Shown here piece after piece: positions 1 through 9,530 of a stretch of 64,000 bases of DNA. Position 1 is the stretch's first letter; every line of letters starts with the position of its first letter. Made by a program: the position numbers and the translations under genes. This stretch comes from Asticcacaulis excentricus (GTDB taxonomy: Bacteria > Pseudomonadota > Alphaproteobacteria > Caulobacterales > Caulobacteraceae), in the NCBI RefSeq assembly GCF_003966695.1, contig NZ_AP018829.1, positions 62,001-126,000 on the forward strand, written 5' to 3'. The notes below the pieces were generated by a model. The model was not told where the DNA came from, ran no database searches, and saw nothing but the letters and a program-made list of their open reading frames with translations.

Positions 1-525
1 CTAAGCGATACCCTCTCGGTGCTGGACCCCGTTGCCATGGCGGAGGCTGTGCGCCTCATGACGCAGGCCAAACGCATCGAAGTGTATGGTATCGGCTCGT
101 CGGCACCTGTGGCCGAAGACGCCAATTATCGCCTGTTACGTATCGGGCTGGAGTCAAAGGTGGTCATCGACTCGCACGTTCAGGCCATCAGTGCGTCACG
201 AACCGGCCCCGACGTAGCGGTTCTGACCATCTCGCATTCGGGCGCCACCCATGAGACCCTGACCTCAACGCGTCTGGCGCATGAGGCCGGGGCCAGGACC
301 ATCGTCATAACCAACTTCACCCGCTCGCCCATCTTTGCGCACGCGGATGTCCGCCTTCTGACCATGGCGCGCGAAACCCTGTTTCGAACCGAAGCCATGA
401 CCAGTCGTATAGCCCAGCTTTGTGTCGTCGATGCGCTGATTGCTGCTCTTGCGCTGAATGATTTTAACCGCGCCAGTCAGACGCTTCAGGAAACCTTCGA
501 CGTCCTGTCACTCAAGCGGTTCTGA
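1..525 (+). CDS. MurR/RpiR-type transcriptional regulator, C-terminal SIS part (5' end outside window)
   Basis: The frame is open from the first base, so the gene starts upstream of the window and only about 174 C-terminal residues are visible. They form a sugar-isomerase (SIS) domain: a strand-turn segment VYGIGSSAPVAEDA and a second phosphosugar-binding segment ISHSGATHET. In RpiR-family regulators this domain binds a phosphosugar effector and follows an N-terminal HTH_6 domain, which would lie outside the window. A stand-alone SIS isomerase is possible, but the C-terminal half resembles RpiR regulators more. The next gene starts 165 nt downstream on the same strand; its relation to this regulator is unclear. 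Confidence 0.8.
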   Translation, partial: LSDTLSVLDPVAMAEAVRLMTQAKRIEVYGIGSSAPVAEDANYRLLRIGLESKVVIDSHVQAISASRTGPDVAVLTISHSGATHETLTSTRLAHEAGARTIVITNFTRSPIFAHADVRLLTMARETLFRTEAMTSRIAQLCVVDALIAALALNDFNRASQTLQETFDVLSLKRF

Positions 526-690
526 CGGCCTCTGTCCGCACTTTGAGACAAGTTCATTTTTAATGAATTTTTGGTTGAGTTTTTTTCATCAATTCGTCAC
601 GGATTTGCCGCTGAGGATTAACAATCAGTGAATACTTCCCTGTGTCACGCGGTCCGCCTCCCGACCGCCTGACCTACTGGGGACAATTCG

Positions 691-2946
691 ATGAAACGCC
701 ATTTTTTTAGCGCGGGCACAAGCGTGCTCGCCTTGCTGGCCGCTGGCACAGCCATGGCCGCTGGCCCGGCCGATACGGGTAAAGACGCGCCGGCTGATCA
801 GACCGTTCAGGAAATCACCGTCAAAGGTGAAAAGAACCGCACGTCGTTATTGGCCAAAGAGGCCGAGGCCTATGGCACCGAAGTTCAGGTGGTCGGCGCA
901 AAGGCCATTGAGGACTCTGGCGCGATCAACCTCGCCGAAGCCATGCAGTTCCTCGTCAAGGGCGTCAACATCGGCTATTCGCCGGATGAGGGCGAATTTA
1001 CCATCCGCCTTGATGGCGGCGGCGACCGCGATACCCTGGTCGCAATCGACGGCGTGCCCACCTATGACCGCGGCCCGGCCCTCGAAAACATCTGGGGCGC
1101 GACGGCCATCGACCCGCACATGATCGACCGTATCGAGGTCTATCGCGGCGGCAACAGCCTCTATTTTGGCTCCAATGGCGGCATTGGGGTGGTCAATGTG
1201 ATCACCAAAAAGCCCGATGGGTCAAAGAAAGGTGAATTTGGCGTCTCTTACGGCTCGTTCGAAACGCGGGAGATCTGGGGCAACTATGCCTTCCCGCTCG
1301 ATAAAGACGGCAAGCACAGCCTGATGGTCTACGGCACCATGCTGGCCACCGACAGCCCGCGCATCTTCGATCCTGAAAAATTCACCGATAACGTCAAGCT
1401 GTCGGGCGGGGTTCAGGACTACCCCTATAACCGCAACAATATCGGCGCGAAATATCTTTGGAAGATCGACGACAATACCGAATTCCGCGCCAATGCCATC
1501 TATGTCGAAAGCTGGTTCCAGGACCCGTTCCCGTCGGGCGAGTCCTACTCTCCGAACACGCTGCGCTATCCGATCCTCGACGCCGCCTTCACCAAGCGCG
1601 TTTCAGACAAACTTTTGTTCGAGGCCTCGGCCTATTACTCCAATCCGAAGCTGTGGAACGCGGAACTCTACCCCGAAATCTGCCGTATCGCTGCGGGATG
1701 TGTTGATCCGAACAACCCGTCAAGAACAATACCGCGCGGCGACTGGACCGGTGCCGTTGAACCCGCCTTCGCTCACGGTTTCGGGACGACCAACCAGTTC
1801 AAATCGGGTTACAAGGAAATGGGGGCCACTGTGCGGGCCACCTGGCAGGCGCACCGCCTGCTCGAAGTGATCGGCGGGTTGCAGTACGTAACCTATAAGG
1901 ACGACTCTTCGGAAGCGTTCGCCACCCCGAACAATGATTTTGCGACCACGGGCGTCTTTGTGGACCTGCACCCGAAACTGGCCTTCAGCCCGGATACCAA
2001 CCTCTCGCTGGCCGTGCGCACGGACTTCTCTGACGCTTTTGACTCCAAAACCATCTGGAAGTTCGGTCTGCGTCAGCCGGTCTTCGGTTCGGGCTACATC
2101 CGGGCCAATGGCGGCACCTCCTACTCGTTGCCGCAAACCAACGAGCTCTACCAGAACAATCCGCGTCCGCCCGGCGCAACCAGCCCGGTCTTCACCGTCG
2201 GTAACCCGGACCTCCTGCCCGAAGAGACGAAGACCTTTGCGGCCGCCATGGGCTATAGCCGCACCTTCGGGGATGTCTCCGTTGCCGGTGAACTGGGTGG
2301 GTTCCATACTGAAATCACCAATCGCATCACCACGACCTCGGGTCTGACGCCGAATGTGTATTTCAACTCATCGGCCATCACCGAAATCAAGGGGGCGACC
2401 GCCTCGCTCGACATGAGCGTCGGCAATCAATGGGATATGAACTTCGCCTATACCAGCACCGATGCATCGGAAACGTCGGGTTCGCGTAAAGGCCTGCAAC
2501 TGGCTGAAACGCCGTCCTGGTTCTCGACGGCATCGGTGAACTGGACGTCGCAAAACCGTCGCTGGAAATTCCTGGCACTGGCCCGCATTCAGGGTTCGGA
2601 ATGGGCGCGCGGCGGTCCGGCCATTGCCGGCACAACCAAGCCCGCCGTCAACGGCCGGGGTCAGGACACCGGGGTTCCGAAGTTCAGCCACAACTTCGGC
2701 AACTACACGGTTGTCAACGCCTCCGTCACCTACCTGGCGGGTGAACAGCTTCAGCACCGCTTCCAACTGCGCATCGTCAACCTGTTCGATGAGTATTACG
2801 CAGAGCGCTACGGCTACGGCAACAACTTCTACGGCTCGGCGTTTAACCGCGGTGAGTACACCAATACCGATGACCGTTACTTCTATGGTTATCCGTTTGA
2901 AGGCAAGCCGCGCAGCTTCTACGCGACTTTTGCCACCTCGTTCTGA
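691..2946 (+). CDS. TonB-dependent outer-membrane receptor
   Basis: A 751-residue receptor with a signal peptide ending near AAGTAMAA (residues 17-24). A TonB-box-like EITVKGE follows, then a plug domain with the RIEVYRGGNS segment and a C-terminal 22-strand barrel that ends in aromatic residues (ATFATSF). It should import a large substrate using TonB-ExbBD energy. The start is preceded by GGGGA at about 9 nt. PhoD and a phospholipase C lie directly downstream on the same strand, so a phosphorus-containing substrate is a reasonable guess, but the receptor sequence alone does not show specificity. A strong hairpin with a T run follows the stop and may limit read-through. Confidence 0.9.
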   Translation: MKRHFFSAGTSVLALLAAGTAMAAGPADTGKDAPADQTVQEITVKGEKNRTSLLAKEAEAYGTEVQVVGAKAIEDSGAINLAEAMQFLVKGVNIGYSPDEGEFTIRLDGGGDRDTLVAIDGVPTYDRGPALENIWGATAIDPHMIDRIEVYRGGNSLYFGSNGGIGVVNVITKKPDGSKKGEFGVSYGSFETREIWGNYAFPLDKDGKHSLMVYGTMLATDSPRIFDPEKFTDNVKLSGGVQDYPYNRNNIGAKYLWKIDDNTEFRANAIYVESWFQDPFPSGESYSPNTLRYPILDAAFTKRVSDKLLFEASAYYSNPKLWNAELYPEICRIAAGCVDPNNPSRTIPRGDWTGAVEPAFAHGFGTTNQFKSGYKEMGATVRATWQAHRLLEVIGGLQYVTYKDDSSEAFATPNNDFATTGVFVDLHPKLAFSPDTNLSLAVRTDFSDAFDSKTIWKFGLRQPVFGSGYIRANGGTSYSLPQTNELYQNNPRPPGATSPVFTVGNPDLLPEETKTFAAAMGYSRTFGDVSVAGELGGFHTEITNRITTTSGLTPNVYFNSSAITEIKGATASLDMSVGNQWDMNFAYTSTDASETSGSRKGLQLAETPSWFSTASVNWTSQNRRWKFLALARIQGSEWARGGPAIAGTTKPAVNGRGQDTGVPKFSHNFGNYTVVNASVTYLAGEQLQHRFQLRIVNLFDEYYAERYGYGNNFYGSAFNRGEYTNTDDRYFYGYPFEGKPRSFYATFATSF

Positions 2947-2955
2947 TGCGCCTCA

Positions 2956-2986
2956 CCCCTTCCTCCCTTTGGGAGGGAGGGGTTTT
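2956..2986 (+). terminator. Rho-independent terminator after the TonB receptor
   Basis: A 12-bp stem (CCCCTTCCTCCC pairing with GGGAGGGAGGGG, one G-T wobble) with a 3-nt loop is followed by TTTT. It begins 9 nt after the receptor stop codon. It may act as an attenuator between the receptor and the phosphatase genes. Confidence 0.75.
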
Positions 2987-3063
2987 CTGAACAGATGTGA
3001 CCGACCCTTCCTGCCTTCGGTCCCCTCCCTGTTTCCATCCGGACGCGCCCCCGACGCCATCTT

Positions 3064-3082
3064 TAGAGCGAAAAACGCTCTA
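3064..3082. repeat. Short TAGAGCG/CGCTCTA hairpin
   Basis: A perfect 7-bp palindrome, TAGAGCG-AAAAA-CGCTCTA, just 23 nt upstream of the phoD start. The arm sequence is the same as the outer arm of the larger 93-bp elements found elsewhere in the window, so it may be a reduced member of that family. Confidence 0.6.
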
Positions 3083-3105
3083 GCCTCCTATCGAAAGCCC
3101 GTACC

Positions 3106-4629
3106 ATGTTTTCGCGCCGTTTGTTCCTGACGTCGGCTTCGGCCGCCCTCTGGGTGCCTGCCTCCGCGCGGGCCTCCGCCTATCCCTTCACTCTGGGGGT
3201 GGCTTCCGGCTCACCGCGTGAAGACGGGATGGTGCTGTGGACCCGGCTTGCGCCAGAACCGTTGAAGGGCGGCGGCATGAGCGGCCCCGCTGAGGTTCGC
3301 TGGCGCCTGTGCGCAGACGAAGGCATGACGAAGGTGGTCCGTCAGGGCGTGGTGATGACCGGTGACGACGTCGGCCACAGTGTCCATATCGTCCTCAGTG
3401 CTCTTCAATCGGGCCGCGACTACTTTTATCAGTTTCACTACGCTGATGCCGACAGCCCGATCGGCCGCACCCGCACGACCTCGCGCACGGCCCCGACGGC
3501 GAAACTCGCCCACGCCAGTTGCCAGAGCTACGAGAGCGGATACTTCACCGCCTACAAGGATATGGCCGAATGGATGCCAGATTGCGTCATCCATGTCGGC
3601 GACTACATCTATGAAGGCGGCATCGGCACCCTCGGCACCCGGATGCGGGACATCGGAAAAGGGCGTCGTCAGGCGTTTGAAACCGTCCGGCTGCACAACA
3701 GCGCCGAAATCGTCACCCTTTGGGATTATCGCAACCGCTACGCCCTCTACAAGATGGACCCCCATCTTCAGGCCGCCCATGCCGCCGCGCCGTGGATCGT
3801 GGCGATGGACGATCATGAGGTGGACAACAACTGGGCGGGCGACACGCCGCAAGACCCCTATGCCCAGACGCCTCTTGAATTCCGCGTGCGTAAGCTGGCG
3901 GCGTTTCAGGCCTACTGGGAGCACATGCCGATTGAAAAGCCACCGGTACTTGAGGGGTTAAAAAGCACCCTTCAGATGTACGGTCGTTATCGCTTCGGCC
4001 CGGCCGAAGTGAACCTTCTCGACACCCGGCAGTTTCGCGACGATCAGGCCTGCGGCGACAATCGCAAACCCCCGTGTACAGCCTTGCTCGATGCGAAACG
4101 CACCCTCACCGGCGCGGCGCAGGAAGACTGGCTACTTAAGGGCATTGATCGGTGTGAGGCCCCGTTCACCGTTCTGGCTTCGCAGACCTGGTTTGGCTCT
4201 TTCCGTTATAACCATACCCCCGACGCGCCTGAACGCAATCTCGATCAGTGGGATGGCTACCCGGTTCAGCGCCAGCGGCTGATCGATGCGCTGGCCGCGG
4301 GCAAGGCCCGCCCGATCGTTGTGTCCGGCGATTGGCATTGTTCAGCGGTGATGAGCCTGCACCGCGATCCTTATGAGGCCAAAACGCCGCGCATCGGTCA
4401 TGAATTTGCCGGCACCTCCATCGCCTCGGCCTGCCCGTGGGCGAGAGACATGCAGGATGCCCTGTCGCATAACCCGCATGTCCACCACTATAACGGCGAT
4501 CAGCGTGGCTATGTGCGCCACACCGTCACGCCGGACAACTGGGCCGCAGACTATCGCATAGTGGCTGACGTTGGCATCGAAACCAGCCCTGTGCGAACCG
4601 ACATCACCTTCCATACAAAGGAGGCCTGA
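3106..4629 (+). CDS. phoD: Alkaline phosphatase D family phosphodiesterase (Tat-exported)
   Basis: 507 residues. The N-terminus has a twin-arginine signal (SRRLFLTSA, residues 3-11) followed by a hydrophobic stretch ending near ARASA, so it should be exported folded. PhoD metal-site motifs are visible: HVGDYIYEGG, MDDHEVDNNW and SGDWHCSAV. PhoD enzymes hydrolyse phosphomono- and diesters using Fe and Ca. An N-terminal PhoD_N-like beta domain precedes the catalytic domain. The phospholipase C gene starts 1 nt after the stop, so the two are almost certainly co-transcribed. Together with the upstream TonB receptor they form a phosphate-scavenging unit. No clear Pho box was found. Confidence 0.9.
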   Translation: MFSRRLFLTSASAALWVPASARASAYPFTLGVASGSPREDGMVLWTRLAPEPLKGGGMSGPAEVRWRLCADEGMTKVVRQGVVMTGDDVGHSVHIVLSALQSGRDYFYQFHYADADSPIGRTRTTSRTAPTAKLAHASCQSYESGYFTAYKDMAEWMPDCVIHVGDYIYEGGIGTLGTRMRDIGKGRRQAFETVRLHNSAEIVTLWDYRNRYALYKMDPHLQAAHAAAPWIVAMDDHEVDNNWAGDTPQDPYAQTPLEFRVRKLAAFQAYWEHMPIEKPPVLEGLKSTLQMYGRYRFGPAEVNLLDTRQFRDDQACGDNRKPPCTALLDAKRTLTGAAQEDWLLKGIDRCEAPFTVLASQTWFGSFRYNHTPDAPERNLDQWDGYPVQRQRLIDALAAGKARPIVVSGDWHCSAVMSLHRDPYEAKTPRIGHEFAGTSIASACPWARDMQDALSHNPHVHHYNGDQRGYVRHTVTPDNWAADYRIVADVGIETSPVRTDITFHTKEA

Positions 4630-4630
4630 A

Positions 4631-6703
4631 ATGGCCACTGATCGCCGTTCCTTTTTGCGTCTGATGGGCGCAGGCGTGGCCACAAGCGCCCTGTATCCGG
4701 AAATTGCCGCCGCTCTCGACATTCCGGCAAAGCGGGTTTCGGGGACCCTTCAGGATGTGAAGCACATCGTCATCCTGATGCAGGAAAATCGCTCCTTCGA
4801 CCACTATTTCGGCACCCTGAAAGGCGTGCGCGGTTTCGGTGATCGACACCCCGTGCCCATGCCGGCCGGACCTGTATGGCAGCAATCGGACGGACAAAAC
4901 CTCATTGCGCCCTTCCATCTCGATACGAAAACGACCAACGCCATCGCCGTGCCGGGCACACCGCATTCCTTTGCGGATTCACAGGCAGCCTGGAATCAGG
5001 GCCGCTTCGGTTACTGGCCGAAGTTCAAAAACCCCTATTCCATGGGCTACTACAAACGGTCAGACATACCGTTCCAGTTCGCCCTGGCCGAGGCCTTTAC
5101 GATCTGTGACGCCTATCATTGCTCCATTACAACCGGTACGGACCCGAATCGTATCGTCTTCTGGTCAGGCTCCAACCATGACCCGCAGCTTCGGGCAAAG
5201 GGCATCAACGCCACAGAAGCGAATTCAGAACCCAACAATCTGCGTTGCTGGATCAAGGGGGCGCTGCCTGAGCCTGGATATACCTATCAGGGGACGGCGT
5301 TTGACTGGCCTACCATCCCGGACGTGCTTGAACAGGCGGGGGTCTCGTGGCGCATCTATCAGGATCCGAACGATAACTGGACCGGTGCCATGCACGGCGG
5401 CCTCGCCTTCCGCAGTTTCCGCGAGTGCAAGCCGGGAGACCCCCTCTATGAAAAGGGCATGGCGCACTGGTCGCTGGAGCAATTCGCCGAAGACGCCCGG
5501 CAAGGGACACTCCCGGCGGTCTCCTGGATCTTACCGCCCAAGGACTGGTCAGAGCATCCCTCAGCCTCTACGCCGCTTCAGGGCGCGGAGTTTACCGCCG
5601 GCATTCTCAAAGCCCTGACCGCCAATCCGGAGACCTGGAGCCAGTCGGTCTTCTTTCAGACCTTTGATGAAAACGACGGCCTGTTTGACCATGCCCCTCC
5701 GCCGGCTCCGCCGTCGTACCGGGCTGACGGAACGCTGGCCGGCAAATCCACCCTGCCGCTGGAAGGCTTCTATTTTTCGGACCCGGATGGCAAGTATCGC
5801 GATCCGCGCGACACGGTATCCGGCAGCCTACGGCCCTGGGGGCTTGGCCCCCGCGTGCCCATGTACGTAGTATCGCCGTGGTCAAAGGGCGGGTTTGTCG
5901 CCTCCGAAGTCTTTGACCATACCTCGGTCGGTCAGTTCATCGAAAAGCGTTTCGGCGTCGTGGTGCCTGCGATCAGCCCCTGGCATCGCGCCGTGTGTGG
6001 CGATCTGACGTCGTGCTTCGACTTCGATACCCCCAATGACCCGACCTTTCCGCCTCTGCCAGACAGTTCCAACTCTGAGCGCGAGGTTTTGAGACAAATT
6101 CATCGCAAGGCGATCACGCCGCCGAGCGTGCCCCAGCCTTTGCAACAGGAGTCGGGGGCACGACCCTCGCGTCCACTGCCCTACAGGCCAGAGGTCACGG
6201 CCCGGGTGGGTGGCACAGACCTGACGCTTGATTTGCGCAATTCCGGAACAAGGGGTCTGGTCCTGCACGTCTATGACCGGCTGAACCTCGACCTCATTCC
6301 GCGCCGTTACACGATCGAAGCTGGGAAGCACCTGTCTGACGTCTGGTCGGTAAAGGATAAGGCCTATGACCTCTGGGTTTCAGGTCCGAACGGCTTTCTA
6401 CGCATTTTTGCCGGGCAATCGGACTTTGCTGCCGAAACGGCACTTGAAACCCGCAGAAATACCCTTGTCCTCACGCTGAAAAATCACGCAAAAACACTTC
6501 AAAAACTCACTATGGATCAAAGCGTTTACGGCGGACCTGTGCAGACGGTGTCACTGGATGCGGGCAAGACACAGAGCGTCACACTCGACACAGGCGCCAG
6601 CGGCGGCTGGTACGATGTCACGGTTTCAGCGGAGGGCTTCCTCCGGCGCTACGCGGGTCGTCTGGAGAGCGGGCACGCGTCGATCAGCGATCCGGCGGTT
6701 TAA
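4631..6703 (+). CDS. Phosphocholine-type phospholipase C (phosphoesterase family, Tat-exported)
   Basis: 690 residues from the ATG at 4631. This start is chosen because AAAGGAGG lies just upstream and because the protein then begins with a Tat signal (DRRSFLRLMGAG). An in-frame start 60 nt earlier lies inside phoD and would bury the signal. Motifs of the phosphoesterase family are present: VILMQENRSFDHYFG near residue 50, TDPNRIVFWSG, and FDENDGLFDHAPPP. Two DUF756-type beta domains follow in the last 200 residues, as in haemolytic and non-haemolytic PLCs of Pseudomonas. The enzyme should release phosphocholine or similar headgroups in the periplasm or outside the cell, which the PhoD neighbour could process further. 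Confidence 0.9.
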   Translation: MATDRRSFLRLMGAGVATSALYPEIAAALDIPAKRVSGTLQDVKHIVILMQENRSFDHYFGTLKGVRGFGDRHPVPMPAGPVWQQSDGQNLIAPFHLDTKTTNAIAVPGTPHSFADSQAAWNQGRFGYWPKFKNPYSMGYYKRSDIPFQFALAEAFTICDAYHCSITTGTDPNRIVFWSGSNHDPQLRAKGINATEANSEPNNLRCWIKGALPEPGYTYQGTAFDWPTIPDVLEQAGVSWRIYQDPNDNWTGAMHGGLAFRSFRECKPGDPLYEKGMAHWSLEQFAEDARQGTLPAVSWILPPKDWSEHPSASTPLQGAEFTAGILKALTANPETWSQSVFFQTFDENDGLFDHAPPPAPPSYRADGTLAGKSTLPLEGFYFSDPDGKYRDPRDTVSGSLRPWGLGPRVPMYVVSPWSKGGFVASEVFDHTSVGQFIEKRFGVVVPAISPWHRAVCGDLTSCFDFDTPNDPTFPPLPDSSNSEREVLRQIHRKAITPPSVPQPLQQESGARPSRPLPYRPEVTARVGGTDLTLDLRNSGTRGLVLHVYDRLNLDLIPRRYTIEAGKHLSDVWSVKDKAYDLWVSGPNGFLRIFAGQSDFAAETALETRRNTLVLTLKNHAKTLQKLTMDQSVYGGPVQTVSLDAGKTQSVTLDTGASGGWYDVTVSAEGFLRRYAGRLESGHASISDPAV

Positions 6704-6783
6704 GGGGTTCTGAAGACACGCAGCGTTCAGGGCGTAGTAAAATGCTGCCCCAACAAAAAAAGACGGACTATCTGACTCGTGCG

Positions 6784-6876
6784 TTAGAGCGAAATGACTT
6801 TAAGAGGAATCGCCATTTCGCTCTAAATTTTTGTTTTGTCGCGATGTTTTGTCTAAAACTGCTCACGCTTTTCGAC
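6784..6876 (-). repeat. 93-bp double-hairpin intergenic element, copy 1 (reverse orientation)
   Basis: Read on the minus strand: a first hairpin GTCGAAAA...TTTTAGAC around GCGTGAGC, then a spacer with CGACAAAACAAAAATT, then a 13-bp perfect stem TTAGAGCGAAATG...CATTTCGCTCTAA. The same architecture, spacing and much of the sequence occur at 13553-13645 and 27822-27914, each exactly 93 bp. It lies between two convergent genes and could terminate both transcripts. Confidence 0.75.
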
Positions 6877-6892
6877 ATATCGCTCTAGTGAT

Positions 6893-7612
6893 TTACAGCT
6901 TCGCCAGCCGGCCGCCATCCACGACCATGGAGGTGCCGGTGATAAAGCGGGCTTCATCGCTGAGCAGGAAGGCCACCGCTGCGGCAACGTCTTCGGGCTG
7001 GCCGATGTCGGCCGGATCAATGACCTCGGCCCCGGACTTGATATTCGGACTTTCGCGCAGCATGGGCGTGTCAATCGCCCCCGGCAAGACCGCATTGGCG
7101 CGGATACCCTTGGGCTTGCCTTCGATAGAGGCGGTGCGCGCCAGAGACGACAGGGCCGCTTTGGCCGCCGCATAGGGTGCCACGAGAGGCGAGGTCTGAT
7201 GCGTGTGGATACTGCCGACGAAAACGAGCGCGCCCCCTCGGTTCATTGTCGAAAAAGCACGCTGCGTCAGATGGGCGGCAGCAAAGAAGTTGATGGCCAT
7301 CAGTCGCTGCCAGTCGTCGCCGGTCAGGTCGTCAAGCGCCTTATAGATCATCGCCCCCGCGACATTGACCACGCCATCGACATAGCCAAACCGGCCGCAG
7401 GTTGCGTCATAGGCGGCCTGCAAGGCCGCTTCGTCCGACACATCGCACGGCAAGGCCAGCGCCCCCAACTCTGTGGCCACGCTCTCAAGCGCAAACGCAT
7501 TACGGTCGATCAGCGCCAGGTGCGCCCCCTGTCCGGCCAGATACTGCGCCGTGGCCAGACCGATACCGCTGGCCGCCCCCGTGATCAAGATGGTCTTGCC
7601 CGAAAAGCGCAT
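6893..7612 (-). CDS. Short-chain dehydrogenase/reductase
   Basis: 239 residues of a classical SDR. It has the cofactor motif TGAASGIG near residue 11, NVAG at 83-86, and the catalytic set Ser134, Tyr147 and Lys151 (YAAAK). An acidic residue after beta-2 (LIDRNAF) favours NAD over NADP. The ATG at 7612 is chosen because it overlaps the stop of the dehydratase gene (TGATG) and has AGGGA 6 nt upstream; an ATG 6 nt earlier is possible. As last gene of a sugar-acid operon it probably oxidises a sugar or a deoxy-sugar-acid intermediate; the exact substrate is not evident. Confidence 0.85.
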   Translation of the reverse strand: MRFSGKTILITGAASGIGLATAQYLAGQGAHLALIDRNAFALESVATELGALALPCDVSDEAALQAAYDATCGRFGYVDGVVNVAGAMIYKALDDLTGDDWQRLMAINFFAAAHLTQRAFSTMNRGGALVFVGSIHTHQTSPLVAPYAAAKAALSSLARTASIEGKPKGIRANAVLPGAIDTPMLRESPNIKSGAEVIDPADIGQPEDVAAAVAFLLSDEARFITGTSMVVDGGRLAKL

Positions 7613-8769
7613 CACCATTCCCTCACAAAACCGTCCGGGCCACGCCACACCGGATTACGCCAGGGCGGGCAATCGCGGCTCAGGCGGCGGACCTTGTCTT
7701 CATTAACCTCGACCCCCAGACCCGGCCCGTTTAAGGCGGCGACCATGCCATCCTTTACGTCATAGATTTCAGGGTTGCTCATATAGCTCAGCAGGTCGTG
7801 GCCGCCGGTATTGTAGTGGATGCCCAGCGACATTTCCTGAATGACAAAGTTGGGCGTGGATAGCGCCACCTGCATACAGGCGGCCAACGCGATCGGCCCC
7901 AGCGGGCAATGCGGGGCGATGGCCACGTCGTAGGCTTCGGCCATGGCCGCCATGCGCCGCACCTCGGAAATGCCGCCGGCATGGCTGAGGTCGGGCTGGA
8001 GGATATCGACTGACGCCGCTTGCAGAAACGGCTTGATGTCCCAGCGGCTGTACAGCCGTTCCCCCAGCGCAATCGGGATGGTGGTCAGTTTTGACAACTG
8101 TTCGATGGCTTCCGGATGCTCACTGAGCAAAGGCTCCTCGATAAACAGAGGCCGCAGAGGCTCCAGCGCACGCGCCAGTTGCTTGGCCATCGGCTTGTGG
8201 ACCCGTCCATGGAAATCCAGCCCGGCGTCCATGCCCTCAGCCTTGACCGCTTCGAGGCGGCCAACCGTAGCATCCAGTGACCGGGGGCTATCGAGCCAGC
8301 CCATGTCTTCGGTGCCGTTCATCTTGACGCAGGTAAAGCCCTGCGCTTTGCGCACGCGCGCCGCTTCGACAACATCTGACGGACGATCCCCACCGATCCA
8401 GGCATAGACGGGTACGAAATCGCGCACGCGGCCACCCAACAATTGATAGACCGGCACGTTCAACGCCTTACCTTTCAGGTCCCACAGTGCCTGATCGAGA
8501 CCTGACAAGGCCGACATCAGCACCGGTCCGCCGCGATAAAAACCCAGCCGATAGGCGGTTTGCCAGACGTCTTCGATGCGCTCAGGGTCTGAACCGATAA
8601 AGCGGTCGCGCAAGGAGGCAAAGGCCCCTTCCACCGCTTCGGTATGGCCTTCCAGCGACGCTTCGCCCCAGCCGATGCGGCCATCTTCGGTTTCAACGCG
8701 CACAAACAGCCAGCGCGGCGGCACGGGAAATGTTTCGATTTTGGTGATAGGCGATGTGAGCATGGACAT
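7612..8769 (-). CDS. dgoD: Enolase-superfamily sugar-acid dehydratase (D-galactonate dehydratase-like)
   Basis: 385 residues (383 if the second ATG is used), the usual DgoD length. It follows the mandelate-racemase/muconate-lactonizing fold. Visible features are an N-terminal capping domain, KGKALNVPVYQLLGG, metal ligands in LDFHGRVHKP, FIEEPLLSE and ALGERLY, and the C-terminal catalytic IAPHCPLGP. Family members remove water from aldonic acids to give 2-keto-3-deoxy acids. The gene starts directly after the stop of the regulator gene (TAAATG) and overlaps the SDR start. Galactonate is the closest match by pattern, but related acids such as arabinonate or fuconate cannot be excluded. Confidence 0.8.
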   Translation of the reverse strand: MSMLTSPITKIETFPVPPRWLFVRVETEDGRIGWGEASLEGHTEAVEGAFASLRDRFIGSDPERIEDVWQTAYRLGFYRGGPVLMSALSGLDQALWDLKGKALNVPVYQLLGGRVRDFVPVYAWIGGDRPSDVVEAARVRKAQGFTCVKMNGTEDMGWLDSPRSLDATVGRLEAVKAEGMDAGLDFHGRVHKPMAKQLARALEPLRPLFIEEPLLSEHPEAIEQLSKLTTIPIALGERLYSRWDIKPFLQAASVDILQPDLSHAGGISEVRRMAAMAEAYDVAIAPHCPLGPIALAACMQVALSTPNFVIQEMSLGIHYNTGGHDLLSYMSNPEIYDVKDGMVAALNGPGLGVEVNEDKVRRLSRDCPPWRNPVWRGPDGFVREW

Positions 8770-9519
8770 TTAGACAGGCGCAGAGGGTTGAACGGTGATT
8801 TGGCTCGTGACCAGTTGCTGCGCGCCTTCGAGCAGCCATTGCATGGTCTCGCGTGCGCGAACGGTGTCGCCGTCACATATGGCATCGGCAACGCGGCCAT
8901 GGTCGGGCGCACTGGCCTGACGGCCCTGAATACGGTTGGTGTAGCGGATGCTGATGGCCAGCGCCGTGGCGATCATGACGCGCATCTGCTTGAAAAAGCG
9001 ATTGCCGCTGGCGTTGAGTACGGCGATATGGAAGGCAATATCAGCCGTGAGACCGTCATCCTCGCCTCGTTCGGCGGCGTACATCCGTTCGATGGCACTG
9101 CGAATGGCGGTCTTTTGCGCCGGGCTGGCATAGCGAGCTGCCAGAGCCGCCGCCGCTGGTTCGACCGCCAGACGCATTTCCAGAAAATCGAGCAGCAGCT
9201 CAGGCGACTGACTGCGCTCCAGAAGCCAGTTCAGCACATCCGGATCAAACAGGTTCCAGTCATCCTCAGGTGCAATGCGTATACCCTGCCGCCGGCGCGA
9301 GGTGATCAGCCCCTTGGCCGCCAGCATCTTGACCGCCTCACGCACGATGGTGCGCGCCGCATCAAATTGCAGGCATAGCGCCTTTTCGGTGGGAAAGGCC
9401 TTATCTGCGTACTGCCCGGTCACAATTGCTACACCGAGAGCCTGCACGATCGACTGTGTGGCATTGAAGTGCACCGCCAGCCCCATACGGAGAAAGGAGT
9501 CTGTGTCTGCGGTCACCAT
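8770..9519 (-). CDS. GntR/FadR-family transcriptional regulator
   Basis: 249 residues from the ATG at 9519. An N-terminal winged helix (FPTEKALCLQFDAARTIVRE, about residues 35-55) is followed by an FCD ligand-binding domain with the metal-ligand pattern DIAFH...N and a later ADHGRV-like segment (APDHGRVADAI). Longer in-frame extensions upstream lie within the transporter gene and are not used. In such operons the FadR-type protein normally represses its own genes until a sugar acid binds. It sits between the sugar porter and the dehydratase, all on the same strand. Confidence 0.85.
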   Translation of the reverse strand: MVTADTDSFLRMGLAVHFNATQSIVQALGVAIVTGQYADKAFPTEKALCLQFDAARTIVREAVKMLAAKGLITSRRRQGIRIAPEDDWNLFDPDVLNWLLERSQSPELLLDFLEMRLAVEPAAAALAARYASPAQKTAIRSAIERMYAAERGEDDGLTADIAFHIAVLNASGNRFFKQMRVMIATALAISIRYTNRIQGRQASAPDHGRVADAICDGDTVRARETMQWLLEGAQQLVTSQITVQPSAPV

Positions 9520-9530
9520 AGACGTTCCCC

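Noticed and set aside
526..690. Possible Pho box upstream of the TonB receptor
   Set aside because: The stretch with TTCATCA and GTCACGG does not form the two spaced direct repeats required.
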